Assembly (NCBI RefSeq): GCF_029016285.1
Contig: NZ_CP091976.1
Location: 248,001-312,000 of the forward strand
DNA from: Vibrio sp. DW001
GTDB lineage: Bacteria; Pseudomonadota; Gammaproteobacteria; Enterobacterales; Vibrionaceae
Direction: 5' to 3'
Length of the DNA stretch: 64,000 nt
Below the pieces are notes generated by a model. That model searched no databases. It was not told the DNA's origin and worked only from the letters and a program-made list of their open reading frames with translations. This document shows, one piece after another, positions 45,564-55,334 of this stretch. Both the position numbers and the translations under genes were made by a program. Each line of letters starts with the position of its first letter. Positions within the stretch are counted from its first letter, which is position 1.

Positions 45564-45668
45564 AACTGATCGTTATCATATTGAGGACTTAGACGAGTAA
45601 CCTACCCGTATTCATTAATATTTGTAGCGTCTGTCCTCTTGAACGGTACTTGAACTTTGCAGTGCCTG

Positions 45669-45698
45669 TCCCGTCATCGGTATTCCCGTCATCGGTAG
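45669..45698. repeat. 15-bp direct repeat
   Basis: TCCCGTCATCGGTAT followed at once by TCCCGTCATCGGTAG. Intergenic, function unknown. Confidence 0.9.
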
Positions 45699-45731
45699 TA
45701 ACCTGAATTCATAAGCGGAACGCGCGCGATA

Positions 45732-46073
45732 TTACTTGTTTACAAACATATGGTTGGCCGGCGTCACACCACGGTCATATGTGCAAAATGTATCCGTCAC
45801 CGATTCCGTTTTGCTATGAATTTTAATATTTGTAATCACTTCTAAAGCACCAGCGTCATAACATGCTTGTTGAGCACACTTCACAATATCAAGTAATTGA
45901 TCAAGTTCACCCTTCATTGTGGTTTCCATTGCGCCTACTTGGTAAGGCACATTCGCGGCTTTGACAACTTCTATCGCTTTATCGACGACCTCAAAGTTGT
46001 TACCTTCTCTCAACCTAGGTATGACTTGAAAAGCAACAAACACGTCCTTAATTACCGGGTTTTGAATCGACAT
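45732..46073 (-). CDS. MTH1187/YkoF-type thiamine-binding protein
   Basis: 113 residues, single ferredoxin-like domain of the DUF77 family: FVAFQVIPRL near the start, VPYQVGAMETTMKGELDQLLDIV in the centre. Relatives bind thiamine or its HMP part. No TPP riboswitch was found upstream, and no thiamine genes are adjacent, so regulation by thiamine is not supported by context. Single gene. Confidence 0.82.
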   Translation of the reverse strand: MSIQNPVIKDVFVAFQVIPRLREGNNFEVVDKAIEVVKAANVPYQVGAMETTMKGELDQLLDIVKCAQQACYDAGALEVITNIKIHSKTESVTDTFCTYDRGVTPANHMFVNK

Positions 46074-46406
46074 TTGTATTTATCTCTCTGAGGTTAACTG
46101 TCTGAGCATGCTATCATTTTTACTATCAGTTACGAAGTAAAAGGAGCAAAGTAAACAAGGGCAGGAAATACCTGACGACATTGCCATTCTTCTAACCAAT
46201 CTCATATTAGAGTGATTATAACGGGCCCATAAAAAACAGTGTTGATTTCTTAACCTATTGAATTAACTGACTATATAGCATTATATGTCGTCTACTTCAA
46301 ATTTAATGATTTTAATAAGAATAAATAACTTATTTTGTGATTTATTCTTATTTCGCTAATCCTAAATAGGTATACACTCAATTTTTAACCAATACATTCT
46401 CTTACT
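46074..46406. other. Intergenic region before torC
   Basis: 333 bp, AT-rich. It should hold the divergent promoters for torC and the thiamine-binding gene. I found no convincing TorR box, FNR site or other motif. Confidence 0.4.
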
Positions 46407-47501
46407 ATGAAATTCAAAAAATGGTCTATCGCGTTTATTGCAATTATTGGCGTCATTATTGGCTGGTTTAGTCTTGGTGGTACTGCTGTTGTAATGCATC
46501 TTACATCAAGCACAGAATTCTGTGTTTCATGTCACACGATGGACGCCCCCTACCAAGAATACCAAGGTTCTAAACACTTCAGTAACGCAAAAGGAATAAG
46601 AGCAGAATGCTCTGACTGCCATATCCCTTCCGACCCTATCGATTACGTTATTACTAAAATAAGAGCATCCAAAGACATCTACCACGAATTCGTAACGGGA
46701 AAAATTGATACGGAAGAAAAATACGAAAACCATCGCTTAGCGATGGCCGAGACCGTATGGGCTCAAATGCGAGCAAATGATTCCGCTACCTGTCGTTCAT
46801 GTCACAGCTATGATGCAATGGACACCTATGAACAGTCTGAAAATGCACAAAAAATGCATGAATATGGTATCGAAAACAACCAAACCTGTATCGATTGTCA
46901 TAAAGGTGTCGCTCATTTCCCACCAGAGCTTGAAATGAGTAGTGAAGCGTATGACAACCTAATTGAACTCACCAATGCTACGAAACCTGATGCTCAAAAA
47001 GTCTATCCAATCGATACTATTTCTATTGGTGACCTTGGTACGGTTAATCCGACTGTAGAACTCACTGTACTTTCTAATGACGCTAACTCCAGAACGGTTC
47101 AAATTTCTGGTTATCAGATGAAAGGTGCAGAGCAAGTCCTTTATGTGGGAGAAGGCAAACGCGCCATTATTGCAAAGCTAACTGACAAAGGCCAAGCCGC
47201 ACTCAAAGTTGGGGAGTTTGCAGAAGACGAATACGGCAACGCTTGGCGTACCGCTGAACTTCAAGCAACAACGGACGCCGCGGTTCTTGATTCAATTGAT
47301 CCTCTATGGAGCTACGCAGAAGAATTGGACAATGTTTATTGTGCAGCCTGCCACTCAATCATACCGGGTCATCACTTTACCGTTAACGCATGGGGCCCTG
47401 TCGCTAAAAGCATGGGTGAACGAACCGATATTACCGAATTAAACTTAGAAATTTTAACCAAGTTTTTCCAAAGCCACGCTAAAGATGTGGTTGGTCATTA
47501 A
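46407..47501 (+). CDS. torC: TorC-type pentahaem c-type cytochrome
   Basis: 364 residues. One N-terminal signal-anchor helix (FIAIIGVIIGWFSLGGTAVVM), then five CxxCH sites at Cys39, 68, 129, 161 and 312. The first four form the NapC/NirT-like tetrahaem domain; the fifth in a C-terminal domain is the mark of TorC-type proteins. Passes electrons from menaquinol to the periplasmic reductase next door. Located 40 bases upstream of torA, in the same operon. Confidence 0.92.
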   Translation: MKFKKWSIAFIAIIGVIIGWFSLGGTAVVMHLTSSTEFCVSCHTMDAPYQEYQGSKHFSNAKGIRAECSDCHIPSDPIDYVITKIRASKDIYHEFVTGKIDTEEKYENHRLAMAETVWAQMRANDSATCRSCHSYDAMDTYEQSENAQKMHEYGIENNQTCIDCHKGVAHFPPELEMSSEAYDNLIELTNATKPDAQKVYPIDTISIGDLGTVNPTVELTVLSNDANSRTVQISGYQMKGAEQVLYVGEGKRAIIAKLTDKGQAALKVGEFAEDEYGNAWRTAELQATTDAAVLDSIDPLWSYAEELDNVYCAACHSIIPGHHFTVNAWGPVAKSMGERTDITELNLEILTKFFQSHAKDVVGH

Positions 47502-47541
47502 CGAATAATTACAAACAATTGCGAACGAGAGAAGAGGAATA

Positions 47542-49992
47542 ATGTCTATGAACAACATTTCACGTCGAGGTTTCCTAAAGGGAACGAGTATGGCAGCTGG
47601 TACTCTAGTATTTACCAGCATTGTGCCAATGCAAGCAATGGCAAAACAAAAAGGTGATGGTGTGCTCACCGCAGGTCGAATGGGTGCAATGATCGCAGAA
47701 GTTAAAGATGGCAAACTTGTTTCAACAAAAGGCGCTCTGGCGAGAACCGTTCCGAACAGCCTACAAACCACTGGCCCGGATCAAGTACACACAAACGCAC
47801 GTATTAAGTATCCAATGGTTCGTAAAAGCTATTTGGAAAACCCAACGGCTCCGAAAGGCACACGTGGTGACGATGACTACGTTCGCGTTTCTTGGGATGA
47901 AGCCTATAAATTGATCCACGAACAACACATGCGTATTCGTGAAGAAAATGGTGCTGAGTCCGTGTTTGCTGGCTCTTATGGTTGGCGCTCTAGTGGTGTG
48001 CTACATAAGGCACAGACACTGCTTCAACGTTATATGGGTATGGCCGGGGGATACTCTGGGCATCTGGGTGATTACTCTACTGGTGCCTCACAGGTTATTA
48101 TGCCTCACGTGATGGGGTCGATTGAAGTCTATGAACAGCAGACAACGCACCCCGTTATTCTTGAGCACAGTGACGTCGTCGTTCTTTGGGGTTTAAACCC
48201 AATGAACACATTGAAGATTGCATGGTCGTCTACAGATGAGTCAGGATTAGAGTTCTTCCATCAGTTGAAGAAGTCTGGCAAGACTATCATTTGTATTGAC
48301 CCAATGCGTTCTGAAACCATTGAGTTCTTCGGCGATAATGCACAATGGATAGCGCCAAACCCTATGACAGATGTTGCTATGATGATGGGTGTCGCGCACT
48401 CACTCATTAGCAACAAAAAACACGATAAAGCTTTCTTAGACAAATACACATCAGGCTATGATAAATTTGAAGCGTACCTGTTGGGCAAAGAAGACGGCAT
48501 CGAGAAAACACCCGCTTGGGCAGAAGAAATTACCGGCGTTCCAGCGAAACAAATGGAAGTTCTGGCTGATATCTTTAGTAAAAACAGAACAATGCTAATG
48601 AGTGGCTGGGGCGTACAACGTCAGCAATTTGGTGAACAACGTCACTGGATGCTCGCTACTCTCGCTGCAATGCTAGGGCAGATTGGTCAACCTGGTGGTG
48701 GATTTGGTCTTTCGTACCATTACTCAAACGGTGGTAATCCAACACGTGATGCCGGCGTACTTCCAGCGATATCATCGTCTATCGGTGGTGGTTCTTCAGC
48801 AGGTAACGATTGGGCGGTTTCTGGTGCAGTCAATGCATTCCCTGTGGCGCGTATTGTAGAAGCGCTTGAAAACCCAGGTAAGAAATATCAACATAATGGC
48901 CAAGAACTCACCTTCCCTGAAGTCAAAATGATCTGGTGGGCAGGTGGCGGTAACTTTACCCATCACCAAGATACAAATCGCTTAATCAAAGCATGGCAAA
49001 AACCCGAACTCGTGGTTATCTCTGAGATATATTGGACGGCTGCGGCGAAGCATGCGGATGTTGTTCTTCCTATCACGACGTCATTTGAACGTAACGATAT
49101 GACGATGACGGGTGACTATAGTAATCAACACCTTATCCCAATGAAGCAAGCGGTTGAACCTCAAGGTGAAGCACGTAATGACTTTGACGTATTTGCGGAT
49201 ATGGCTGAGCTAATAAAATCTGGTGGCCGTGACGTTTATACCGAAGGGAAAACGGAGATGGATTGGCTGAAAGGTTTCTACGAAACGGCACAGAAAGGTG
49301 GTCGCGCGGCGCGCATCCGTATGCCTAATTTTGGTAAGTTCTGGGATACCAATGAACTGATAGAAATGAAGTTTAACAAGAAAGCGGCGCAGTTTGTTCG
49401 TCATGCAGAGTTCCGTAAAGATCCTGTAATGAACCCACTTGGAACACCTTCAGGTAAGATTGAAATCTACTCAAAAACCATTGAAAAATATGGCTTAGAA
49501 GATTGTCCCGCTCACCCTACTTGGCTAGAACCAACAGAGTGGCGTGGAAGTGCTAAGAAAGATGAACTTCAACTGATGGCAGCACATGCCGCTCATCGTC
49601 TACACAGTCAATTTAATTATGCCAAACTTCGTGAAGAATACGCGATTGCTAACCGTGAACCTATAACCATTAATACCGAGGATGCAAAAAGCCGTGGTAT
49701 TAACAACGGTGATCTAGTTCGTGCTTACAATGACCGTGGTCAGGTACTTGTGGGCGCATTAGTTACAGATGGAATCAAGCAAGGTTCAGTCTGTATCCAC
49801 GAAGGTGCTTGGCCTGATTTGGATCCTAAAACCGGGCTATGTAAAAACGGGGGGGTCAACGTACTGACTAGTGATATACCGTCTTCACGTTTGGGTAACG
49901 GTTGTGCTGGTAACTCGGCTCTAGTTAAAATTGAGAAGTACACTGGTGAGGTGCCTAACTTGACTGCATTTACACCTGTAACAAACGGTTAA
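47542..49992 (+). CDS. torA: Periplasmic TMAO reductase (molybdopterin, TorA-like)
   Basis: 816 residues. Twin-arginine signal [18 protein letters not shown], so exported folded with its Mo-bis-MGD cofactor. No N-terminal Fe-S motif, as in TorA/DMSO reductase-type enzymes; the Mo ligand Ser179 is in [12 protein letters not shown]. Accepts electrons from TorC to reduce TMAO to TMA; other N- or S-oxides are possible. AGAAGAGGAATA precedes the first ATG (47542); MNNIS at 47548 is an alternative. No torD chaperone follows. Ends with a strong terminator. Confidence 0.94.
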   Translation: MSMNNISRRGFLKGTSMAAGTLVFTSIVPMQAMAKQKGDGVLTAGRMGAMIAEVKDGKLVSTKGALARTVPNSLQTTGPDQVHTNARIKYPMVRKSYLENPTAPKGTRGDDDYVRVSWDEAYKLIHEQHMRIREENGAESVFAGSYGWRSSGVLHKAQTLLQRYMGMAGGYSGHLGDYSTGASQVIMPHVMGSIEVYEQQTTHPVILEHSDVVVLWGLNPMNTLKIAWSSTDESGLEFFHQLKKSGKTIICIDPMRSETIEFFGDNAQWIAPNPMTDVAMMMGVAHSLISNKKHDKAFLDKYTSGYDKFEAYLLGKEDGIEKTPAWAEEITGVPAKQMEVLADIFSKNRTMLMSGWGVQRQQFGEQRHWMLATLAAMLGQIGQPGGGFGLSYHYSNGGNPTRDAGVLPAISSSIGGGSSAGNDWAVSGAVNAFPVARIVEALENPGKKYQHNGQELTFPEVKMIWWAGGGNFTHHQDTNRLIKAWQKPELVVISEIYWTAAAKHADVVLPITTSFERNDMTMTGDYSNQHLIPMKQAVEPQGEARNDFDVFADMAELIKSGGRDVYTEGKTEMDWLKGFYETAQKGGRAARIRMPNFGKFWDTNELIEMKFNKKAAQFVRHAEFRKDPVMNPLGTPSGKIEIYSKTIEKYGLEDCPAHPTWLEPTEWRGSAKKDELQLMAAHAAHRLHSQFNYAKLREEYAIANREPITINTEDAKSRGINNGDLVRAYNDRGQVLVGALVTDGIKQGSVCIHEGAWPDLDPKTGLCKNGGVNVLTSDIPSSRLGNGCAGNSALVKIEKYTGEVPNLTAFTPVTNG

Positions 49993-50008
49993 ATTACCAT
50001 TAAACAAG

Positions 50009-50036
50009 GGCCCCTTTCATAAGGGGTCTTTTTTTT
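50009..50036 (+). terminator. Terminator of torCA
   Basis: Stem CCCCTT / AAGGGG with TCAT loop and an 8-base T-run. The remainder of the 49993-50298 gap is AT-rich with no other feature seen. Confidence 0.85.
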
Positions 50037-50298
50037 AATTCCACGTTACCCTTCTTACTTTATCCGACTCTAATTAATCAAAACTCAATGACAAGTCAAA
50101 ACTGAGATAAGAGATGCAAAGCTGTATCTCGTATACTTAAATAATTGTGAATAGTTTTCAAATGCCTAAACTCTCAGTGTGATGTCATCAAACCAATTAA
50201 TTAAAGGTCAAATAAGAGATGATTTTGTAGGTCAGTTAAGGACAAGTCTTCTCTTTTTCGCTAGTATTCCCACAATTAGAACAATTGGTTGAGTTAAT

Positions 50299-50646
50299 AT
50301 GAAAATTTCCGTTGATAGCGGTTCTTTTAAGGTTTCAATAGAGACCGAATTTGAAGGTTTAATTGCTGAAGCAACAGATATCTTCCGAACAACGGTAAAG
50401 CAAGCCAAATCAAACGATAAAGCTGTCTTACGTTTCTTGCAGATCATTCTCGAGCACCGCGAAAGCGATGATGCAATTGGTTATGCCGTTCTTGGACTGT
50501 TAGGTTGGTATAACGACGTGATAGGTGCAGTAGTAAATAAGGATATCGAACTTAATTTACCTAAAATCCTACCGCATATCATCAATCCTGCTGGTGATCT
50601 GACTGCGACGAGTGCGAATGAAATAAATACCTTTAAACCGTCGTGA
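50299..50646 (+). CDS. Uncharacterised small protein
   Basis: 115 residues, not recognised. Starts MKISVDSGSFKVSIETEFE and is mostly helical after that (RFLQIILEHRESDDAIGYAVLGLLGWYNDVI). No signal peptide, cysteines or obvious motifs. Ribosome site weak (GAG 9 bases upstream). Convergent with the GFA gene 20 bases beyond. Real-gene status rests mainly on length, start and amino-acid composition. Confidence 0.5.
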   Translation: MKISVDSGSFKVSIETEFEGLIAEATDIFRTTVKQAKSNDKAVLRFLQIILEHRESDDAIGYAVLGLLGWYNDVIGAVVNKDIELNLPKILPHIINPAGDLTATSANEINTFKPS

Positions 50647-50666
50647 ATCAGATTTAACTTGCTCTG

Positions 50667-51074
50667 CTAAAGCACATTGTCTGGTGGGAGTTCATCATAT
50701 TGGCGTACACCATCAGCAATGACTTCCCATGAGGCTTTTGACCCGACAAATATATGGCGACTCAACTGAACCTTAGGGTCACCATTGACACAGCCCAAAG
50801 TAACGCCATGTACTTCATCTTTAAAAACACCCGTTAAAGTTGATCCGCATTTGCTACAGAACTGCAGACCAAACCCATGTTGCCCAATGTAAGAAGACAA
50901 CAGTTCTTCGCCACTAAGCCACTTAAATTCGCTCTGGTTCACCAATGCATAAGCCGAGGCCTGAGCACTAAACGCCTTTCTGCACCGTGAACAATGACAT
51001 GACCGAGCATCATATAAAATTCCGTCTAACTGGTACTTTATACCACCACAGAAACACTCCCCAGTAATAGTCAT
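50667..51074 (-). CDS. GFA-family zinc protein
   Basis: 135 residues. Cys pattern GECFCGGIKYQ, CHCSRCRKAFSAQASA and CSKCGSTLTG, the zinc skeleton of the GFA/CENP-V family; the closest named relatives are glutathione-dependent formaldehyde-activating enzymes, activity unproven here. Second family member in this window; it is not closely similar to the one at 7926. Monocistronic. Confidence 0.85.
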   Translation of the reverse strand: MTITGECFCGGIKYQLDGILYDARSCHCSRCRKAFSAQASAYALVNQSEFKWLSGEELLSSYIGQHGFGLQFCSKCGSTLTGVFKDEVHGVTLGCVNGDPKVQLSRHIFVGSKASWEVIADGVRQYDELPPDNVL

Positions 51075-51358
51075 GTGTACCTTCCTTTTTAGAAATTCCG
51101 TTTGATAGCATTGACGATAATAACAGATTCAGGTTATTTAAACCCAAGCAATATCGAGACAATGATAAGGACAGGCACTTTAATTTTCCTTAACTTCAAC
51201 GCCTTAATCTCTTTCATCTCAAGTCACAACAATATAAGTTTACCTGTGTTAGTGTACAGCTCTCCCTACCGCTTAGTAGGGACCTCTTGTACTTTTCCGA
51301 TGTCTTATCTCGGCACTTTATAGTCGCCCTTCTAAGCCCTAATTTATTAGGCCATATA

Positions 51359-52498
51359 ATGTCAAACTTAGTACCAGAAAAAACGAACACCTCTCCGATT
51401 ATCTCACCTTCAACATCAATACCAACCGCGATAGTTTATTGCGAAGGCCAGTTCGGTAAGATTGATGGCAAAACGGCGAATGGACTTGTAAGACACTCAC
51501 AGAAATACCAAATTCTTTCTGTAATAGATAGCGAAACAGCCGGTATGAATTCAGGTGAAGTGCTTGGTGAAGAAAAAAACAATATTCCTATTGTTTCAAG
51601 CATTGAACATGCAATGGCACATTCAAAGAGCAAACCTGATTACTTCATTTTTGGTATAGCGCCATCCAGCGGAATCTTATCTGAACTGGAAAAAGCAATC
51701 ATCCTTAATGCGATGTCACTAAACATGAATATTGTTAATGGGTTACATGAATTTCTAACTGACGACCCAATATTTTCAGAAGCCAGCAGACGACACAACG
51801 TTAAAATAATAGATATCCGTAAGCCTAAAAACAAAGAAGATTTAAAGACATTTAGCGGCAAAATTCACAATGTAAAATGCCCACGTATTGCGCTTATGGG
51901 AACAGATTGTGCTATCGGTAAGCGTACAACCGCAACAATATTAACCAACATACTACGAGAAAAGGGCCTCAATGTTGTCATGATAGCAACCGGCCAAACG
52001 GGCATAATTCAAGGTGCGGCTTATTGTGTTGCTTTGGATGCTGTGCCTTCTCAGTTTTGTGCTGGAGAACTAGAATCAGTCATAGTTGACGCCTACGAAC
52101 AAGAAAACCCTGATCTGATTATTATTGAAGGCCAAGGTGCGTTAAGCCATCCCGCATTCTCAACCAGTTCATTTATACTTCGTGGTAGTTGTCCGACTGG
52201 AGTGATATTGCAACACTCACCTAAACGTATCAACCGCATAGACTTTCCAGAAATGGCAATGCCATCTGTCGCCTCAGAGATACATCTTATTGAAACTTTT
52301 TCTGACACATCAGTAATAGGATTAACACTCAATCATGAGGAAATGCCAGCAGATAAAATACGCTCATCAATCGATAGCCACGCCACTCAACTAGGTATTC
52401 CAACAACCGACGCATTAACTCAACCTCCAAGTCAACTTGTAGAGATGGTGTTGTCTGCTTTTCCTTATTTGGAAAGCAAAATGACGATTGAACGTTGA
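51359..52498 (+). CDS. DUF1611-family protein, possible D-amino-acid N-acyltransferase
   Basis: 379 residues from ATG at 51359 (24 upstream in-frame codons lack a ribosome site). N-terminal Rossmann-like part (AIVYCEGQFGKIDGKTANGLVRHS, GIAPSSGIL), then a P-loop-like GTDCAIGKRTTATIL at about 181-195 and IIIEGQGALSHPAFS. Members of DUF1611 include DgcN, reported as a D-glutamate N-acyltransferase of marine bacteria. Its stop overlaps the next gene, a PLP racemase, by four bases, so the two products very likely work together. The acyl donor and substrate here are unknown. Confidence 0.75.
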   Translation: MSNLVPEKTNTSPIISPSTSIPTAIVYCEGQFGKIDGKTANGLVRHSQKYQILSVIDSETAGMNSGEVLGEEKNNIPIVSSIEHAMAHSKSKPDYFIFGIAPSSGILSELEKAIILNAMSLNMNIVNGLHEFLTDDPIFSEASRRHNVKIIDIRKPKNKEDLKTFSGKIHNVKCPRIALMGTDCAIGKRTTATILTNILREKGLNVVMIATGQTGIIQGAAYCVALDAVPSQFCAGELESVIVDAYEQENPDLIIIEGQGALSHPAFSTSSFILRGSCPTGVILQHSPKRINRIDFPEMAMPSVASEIHLIETFSDTSVIGLTLNHEEMPADKIRSSIDSHATQLGIPTTDALTQPPSQLVEMVLSAFPYLESKMTIER

Positions 52499-53565
52499 GT
52501 TACCCCCGGTTAGAAATCGACTGCGCAAAAATATCTCATAATGCTAAAGTTCTTATTTATCAACTCGGTTTAAAAAAGATAGCCGTGACACCAGTAACGA
52601 AAGTTTGTTTGGGTCACCCCATTATTGCTCAAGCATTAATAGAATCCGGTGCGAACATACTTGCAGACTCTAGAGTCGAGAACATAATAAAAATGAAGCA
52701 ATCAGGTATGATACTGCCTACAATGCTTATTCGTTCGCCAATGCTAAGTCAGGTTTCTGATGTTATTCAGTATTGTGATATCAGTCTTAATACTGAAATA
52801 TCGGTGGTACAACAGCTTTCCAAAACAGCCAGCCAGCTTGGGATTACACACAGCATTATTGTGATGGTGGAGCTAGGCGATCTTCGGGAAGGCGTTATGC
52901 CAGAAGACCTAATGAATTTTGTAAGGCAAGCGATTGATTTACCTAATATTATTTTAAAGGGCATAGGCTCCAATCTTGCCTGCCGATATGGTGTCGCACC
53001 CGATGATGATAATATGATGGTGTTGTCTACTCTTGCCGACGAAATTGAAAGAAAATTCAATATTAAATTGGACGTAATTTCAGGGGGAAACTCCGCCTCC
53101 CTTGACTGGGCATTAAAGAATGCAAGATCCACACGGGTGAATCATCTTCGACTGGGCGAAGCTATTTTCTTAGGTTGTGAGCCTTTATATCAAGAAAAAA
53201 TAGCAGGTTTATTTAGCGACGTTGTCACACTTACTGCGGAAGTTATCGAATCTAAAGTTAAGCCTTCTTTACCTTGGGGTAAACAGGCCGCGAATGCGTT
53301 TGGAGAAAAACAAGAGGTCCATGATAGAGGCTTTGTATCACAAGCTATTCTCGCGTTAGGACGACAAGACGTTTGTGTTTCTGGGCTAACACCTCCGACT
53401 GGAATAAGCATTGTATCATCAACAAGTGATCACCTACTTATTGAGACCTCTAAAGGTTCCTTGGTTGTAGGACAAAAAATTCAATTTCAATTAGATTACA
53501 GCGCTCTTTTATCCGCAATGACATCACCGTTTGTAGATAAGTATTTTCTAGAGCCACTGAGCTAA
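52495..53565 (+). CDS. Alanine/ornithine-racemase-family PLP enzyme
   Basis: 356 residues, fold-type III PLP barrel followed by a C-terminal beta domain. PLP Lys in VTPVTKVCLGHP near residue 35; ISGGNSASL and VNHLRLGEAIFLG bind the phosphate and line the active site. Resembles the ornithine racemase/YhfX-like branch more than Alr. Starts at TTG 52495, overlapping the DUF1611 stop (TTGA), so translation is coupled. Probably racemises a free amino acid, with DUF1611 acylating one enantiomer; this is inference. Confidence 0.78.
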   Translation: MSYPRLEIDCAKISHNAKVLIYQLGLKKIAVTPVTKVCLGHPIIAQALIESGANILADSRVENIIKMKQSGMILPTMLIRSPMLSQVSDVIQYCDISLNTEISVVQQLSKTASQLGITHSIIVMVELGDLREGVMPEDLMNFVRQAIDLPNIILKGIGSNLACRYGVAPDDDNMMVLSTLADEIERKFNIKLDVISGGNSASLDWALKNARSTRVNHLRLGEAIFLGCEPLYQEKIAGLFSDVVTLTAEVIESKVKPSLPWGKQAANAFGEKQEVHDRGFVSQAILALGRQDVCVSGLTPPTGISIVSSTSDHLLIETSKGSLVVGQKIQFQLDYSALLSAMTSPFVDKYFLEPLS

Positions 53566-53584
53566 ACTTAATCAAAGGTTTAAA

Positions 53585-53773
53585 ATGGATGACCATAAAT
53601 TTTTCACAAAGCTTAATGATGCTATTTTGCTCAACTTTGAATCATTTACTTTGTGGGAGAGAGCATTCCTGTCTGAAATTCTACAAAAAGTAGTGCATAA
53701 ACAGGCCGTCTCTAAGAAACAGAAAACACTCGTCGAAAAAATTATAATTAAGCGTCAGAAAAAAAAGAAATGA
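53585..53773 (+). CDS. Small basic protein in the DUF1611-racemase operon
   Basis: 62 residues, not recognised. N-terminal half helical and hydrophobic (FFTKLNDAILLNFESFTLWERAFLSEILQ), C-terminal half strongly basic (VSKKQKTLVEKIIIKRQKKKK). Good ribosome site AAAGG 8 bases upstream and only 20 bases after the racemase, so it is likely a real operon member. May bind nucleic acid or membrane phosphate; unproven. Confidence 0.6.
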   Translation: MDDHKFFTKLNDAILLNFESFTLWERAFLSEILQKVVHKQAVSKKQKTLVEKIIIKRQKKKK

Positions 53774-53846
53774 TTTATCCCTGGTACAAAGACAGAGAGC
53801 GATGACGGACAAACGGGGACACATAAGGTCCTCGTTAGAGTTGAAA

Positions 53847-54398
53847 TTAGAAACCAGAATTCGGCTCTTTCAAAAACGCACGCTCTTCTTCTGTTGATAC
53901 TCGTCCCAAAATATCATTTCGATGTGGGTAGCGGCCAAACCTATCAATAATCACCTTGTGTTTCATCTCAAAATCTAAATTACCCGTCTTCCCCAGCGCT
54001 TTAAAAAGCCTTAACGCTTCTTGGTGAATACTCTGAGATTCACTGTGCATATAAGGCATATAAAGAAACGTCCTTTCGGCGACGTCAAGTTGTTGGTCAT
54101 AACCGCCAATCACGGCCTCTTGAGCTAAAGCTAATGCAAGTGTATCGGTCGCAAAGGCGAGAGCCGTATCTCTAAAGATATTTCTGGAAAACTGATCTAA
54201 TACGATAATTTCGGCCAATCGTCCTTCCGCTGTCTTCCTCCACTGGAATAATTCACATTGACTTGCCTGTTGATGTAACACCATAAAGCGATTCTGGATC
54301 ACCTGATCAAATTCAAGATCTTTCTTAAACCACATTTCTGGTGTGCATTCTTTGAACCAAAAATCGATTATAGCCTGGCTGTTTTGCTCTGTTCTCAT
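53847..54398 (-). CDS. DUF924-family protein
   Basis: 183 residues, the usual length of this alpha-helical repeat family. Conserved DFWF(K)E...WFKKD start, IIVLDQFSRNIFRDT, ERTFLYMPYMHSES and HKVIIDRFGRYPHRNDILGR are all present. Widespread in Proteobacteria; function unknown. GGAGATAGG ribosome site. Monocistronic. Confidence 0.9.
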   Translation of the reverse strand: MRTEQNSQAIIDFWFKECTPEMWFKKDLEFDQVIQNRFMVLHQQASQCELFQWRKTAEGRLAEIIVLDQFSRNIFRDTALAFATDTLALALAQEAVIGGYDQQLDVAERTFLYMPYMHSESQSIHQEALRLFKALGKTGNLDFEMKHKVIIDRFGRYPHRNDILGRVSTEEERAFLKEPNSGF

Positions 54399-54601
54399 CC
54401 TATCTCCACTCCAATTAAACGATGCTTATAATGATAGACTATTATTTAATTTAGATTAGAACTATTCTCAACATGAAGCAGATCAAATTCTGTTAAAAAA
54501 CACGTCACTCAGCTCATACTTTCGACGGGAAATCATCACCTTATTTTTAATGCTCGTTAGAATCATGTTCTGTAAAACTAACCGCAAATGAAGGAACGTA
54601 A

Positions 54602-55330
54602 ATGAAGGAACAGGCGCATATCTTGGTCGTTGACGATGATCACGAGATACGAGATTTGCTCGACAAATATCTTACTAAATCTGGATATCATGTTTCCGTA
54701 GCGGAAGACGGTGAGGCGATGTATGCGCATTTACAAGCGCATGGCTATCCGACACTAATTCTTCTCGATGTTATGCTACCTGGGGATGATGGATTTGAAC
54801 TGTGCCAACAAGTAAGAAAGACCTCTAACGTTCCTATTATCATGCTGACGGCGGTTTCAGATGAAACAGACCAAATTATCGGCCTGGAAATTGGGGCCGA
54901 TGATTATATTGCCAAACCTTTTAACCCCCGCCAACTTATCGCCCGTATAAAGGCGGTGTTACGTCGTACCCATTTCGAAGAAGAAGGTCATATAGACAAA
55001 TTACCAAAAGCAATTAATTTTGGAGTCTGGCATTTAGACACACTAGCCCATGGTTTAATCAATCAAGAAACCAATGAACAGTTTGAGTTGTCCGGTAGTG
55101 ATTTTGCGCTACTAATGTTGTTTCTTTCTCGTCCTAACGAGGTGTTAGATCGCGATACCATTTCTTGTGCCACGCGTGGCCGCGAAGCGTTGCCATTCGA
55201 ACGAGGTATTGATGTACAACTCAGTCGTCTGCGTTCTCGACTTGGCGACAATGGTAAGCAACATCAATACATCAAAACCATGCGTGGTAACGGCTATATT
55301 TTTACAGCCCCTGTAAGCTACGAGCATTAA
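54602..55330 (+). CDS. OmpR-family response regulator
   Basis: 242 residues. Receiver domain with acidic pocket DDDH, phospho-acceptor Asp56 (LILLDVMLP) and Lys in DYIAKPF; C-terminal OmpR winged helix (FALLMLFLSRPNEVLDRD, DVQLSRLRSRLG, IKTMRGNGYIF). Four bases from its partner kinase gene and upstream of a sugar ABC operon, similar to GltR controlling glucose uptake in Pseudomonas. Preceded by a short duplicated ATGAAGGAAC sequence. Confidence 0.92.
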   Translation: MKEQAHILVVDDDHEIRDLLDKYLTKSGYHVSVAEDGEAMYAHLQAHGYPTLILLDVMLPGDDGFELCQQVRKTSNVPIIMLTAVSDETDQIIGLEIGADDYIAKPFNPRQLIARIKAVLRRTHFEEEGHIDKLPKAINFGVWHLDTLAHGLINQETNEQFELSGSDFALLMLFLSRPNEVLDRDTISCATRGREALPFERGIDVQLSRLRSRLGDNGKQHQYIKTMRGNGYIFTAPVSYEH

Positions 55331-55334
55331 TTTA

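Noticed and set aside
46074..46250. TPP riboswitch before the thiamine-binding gene
   Set aside because: A CTGAGG-like and an ACCTGA word occur but not in the order, spacing or pairing of the TPP aptamer.
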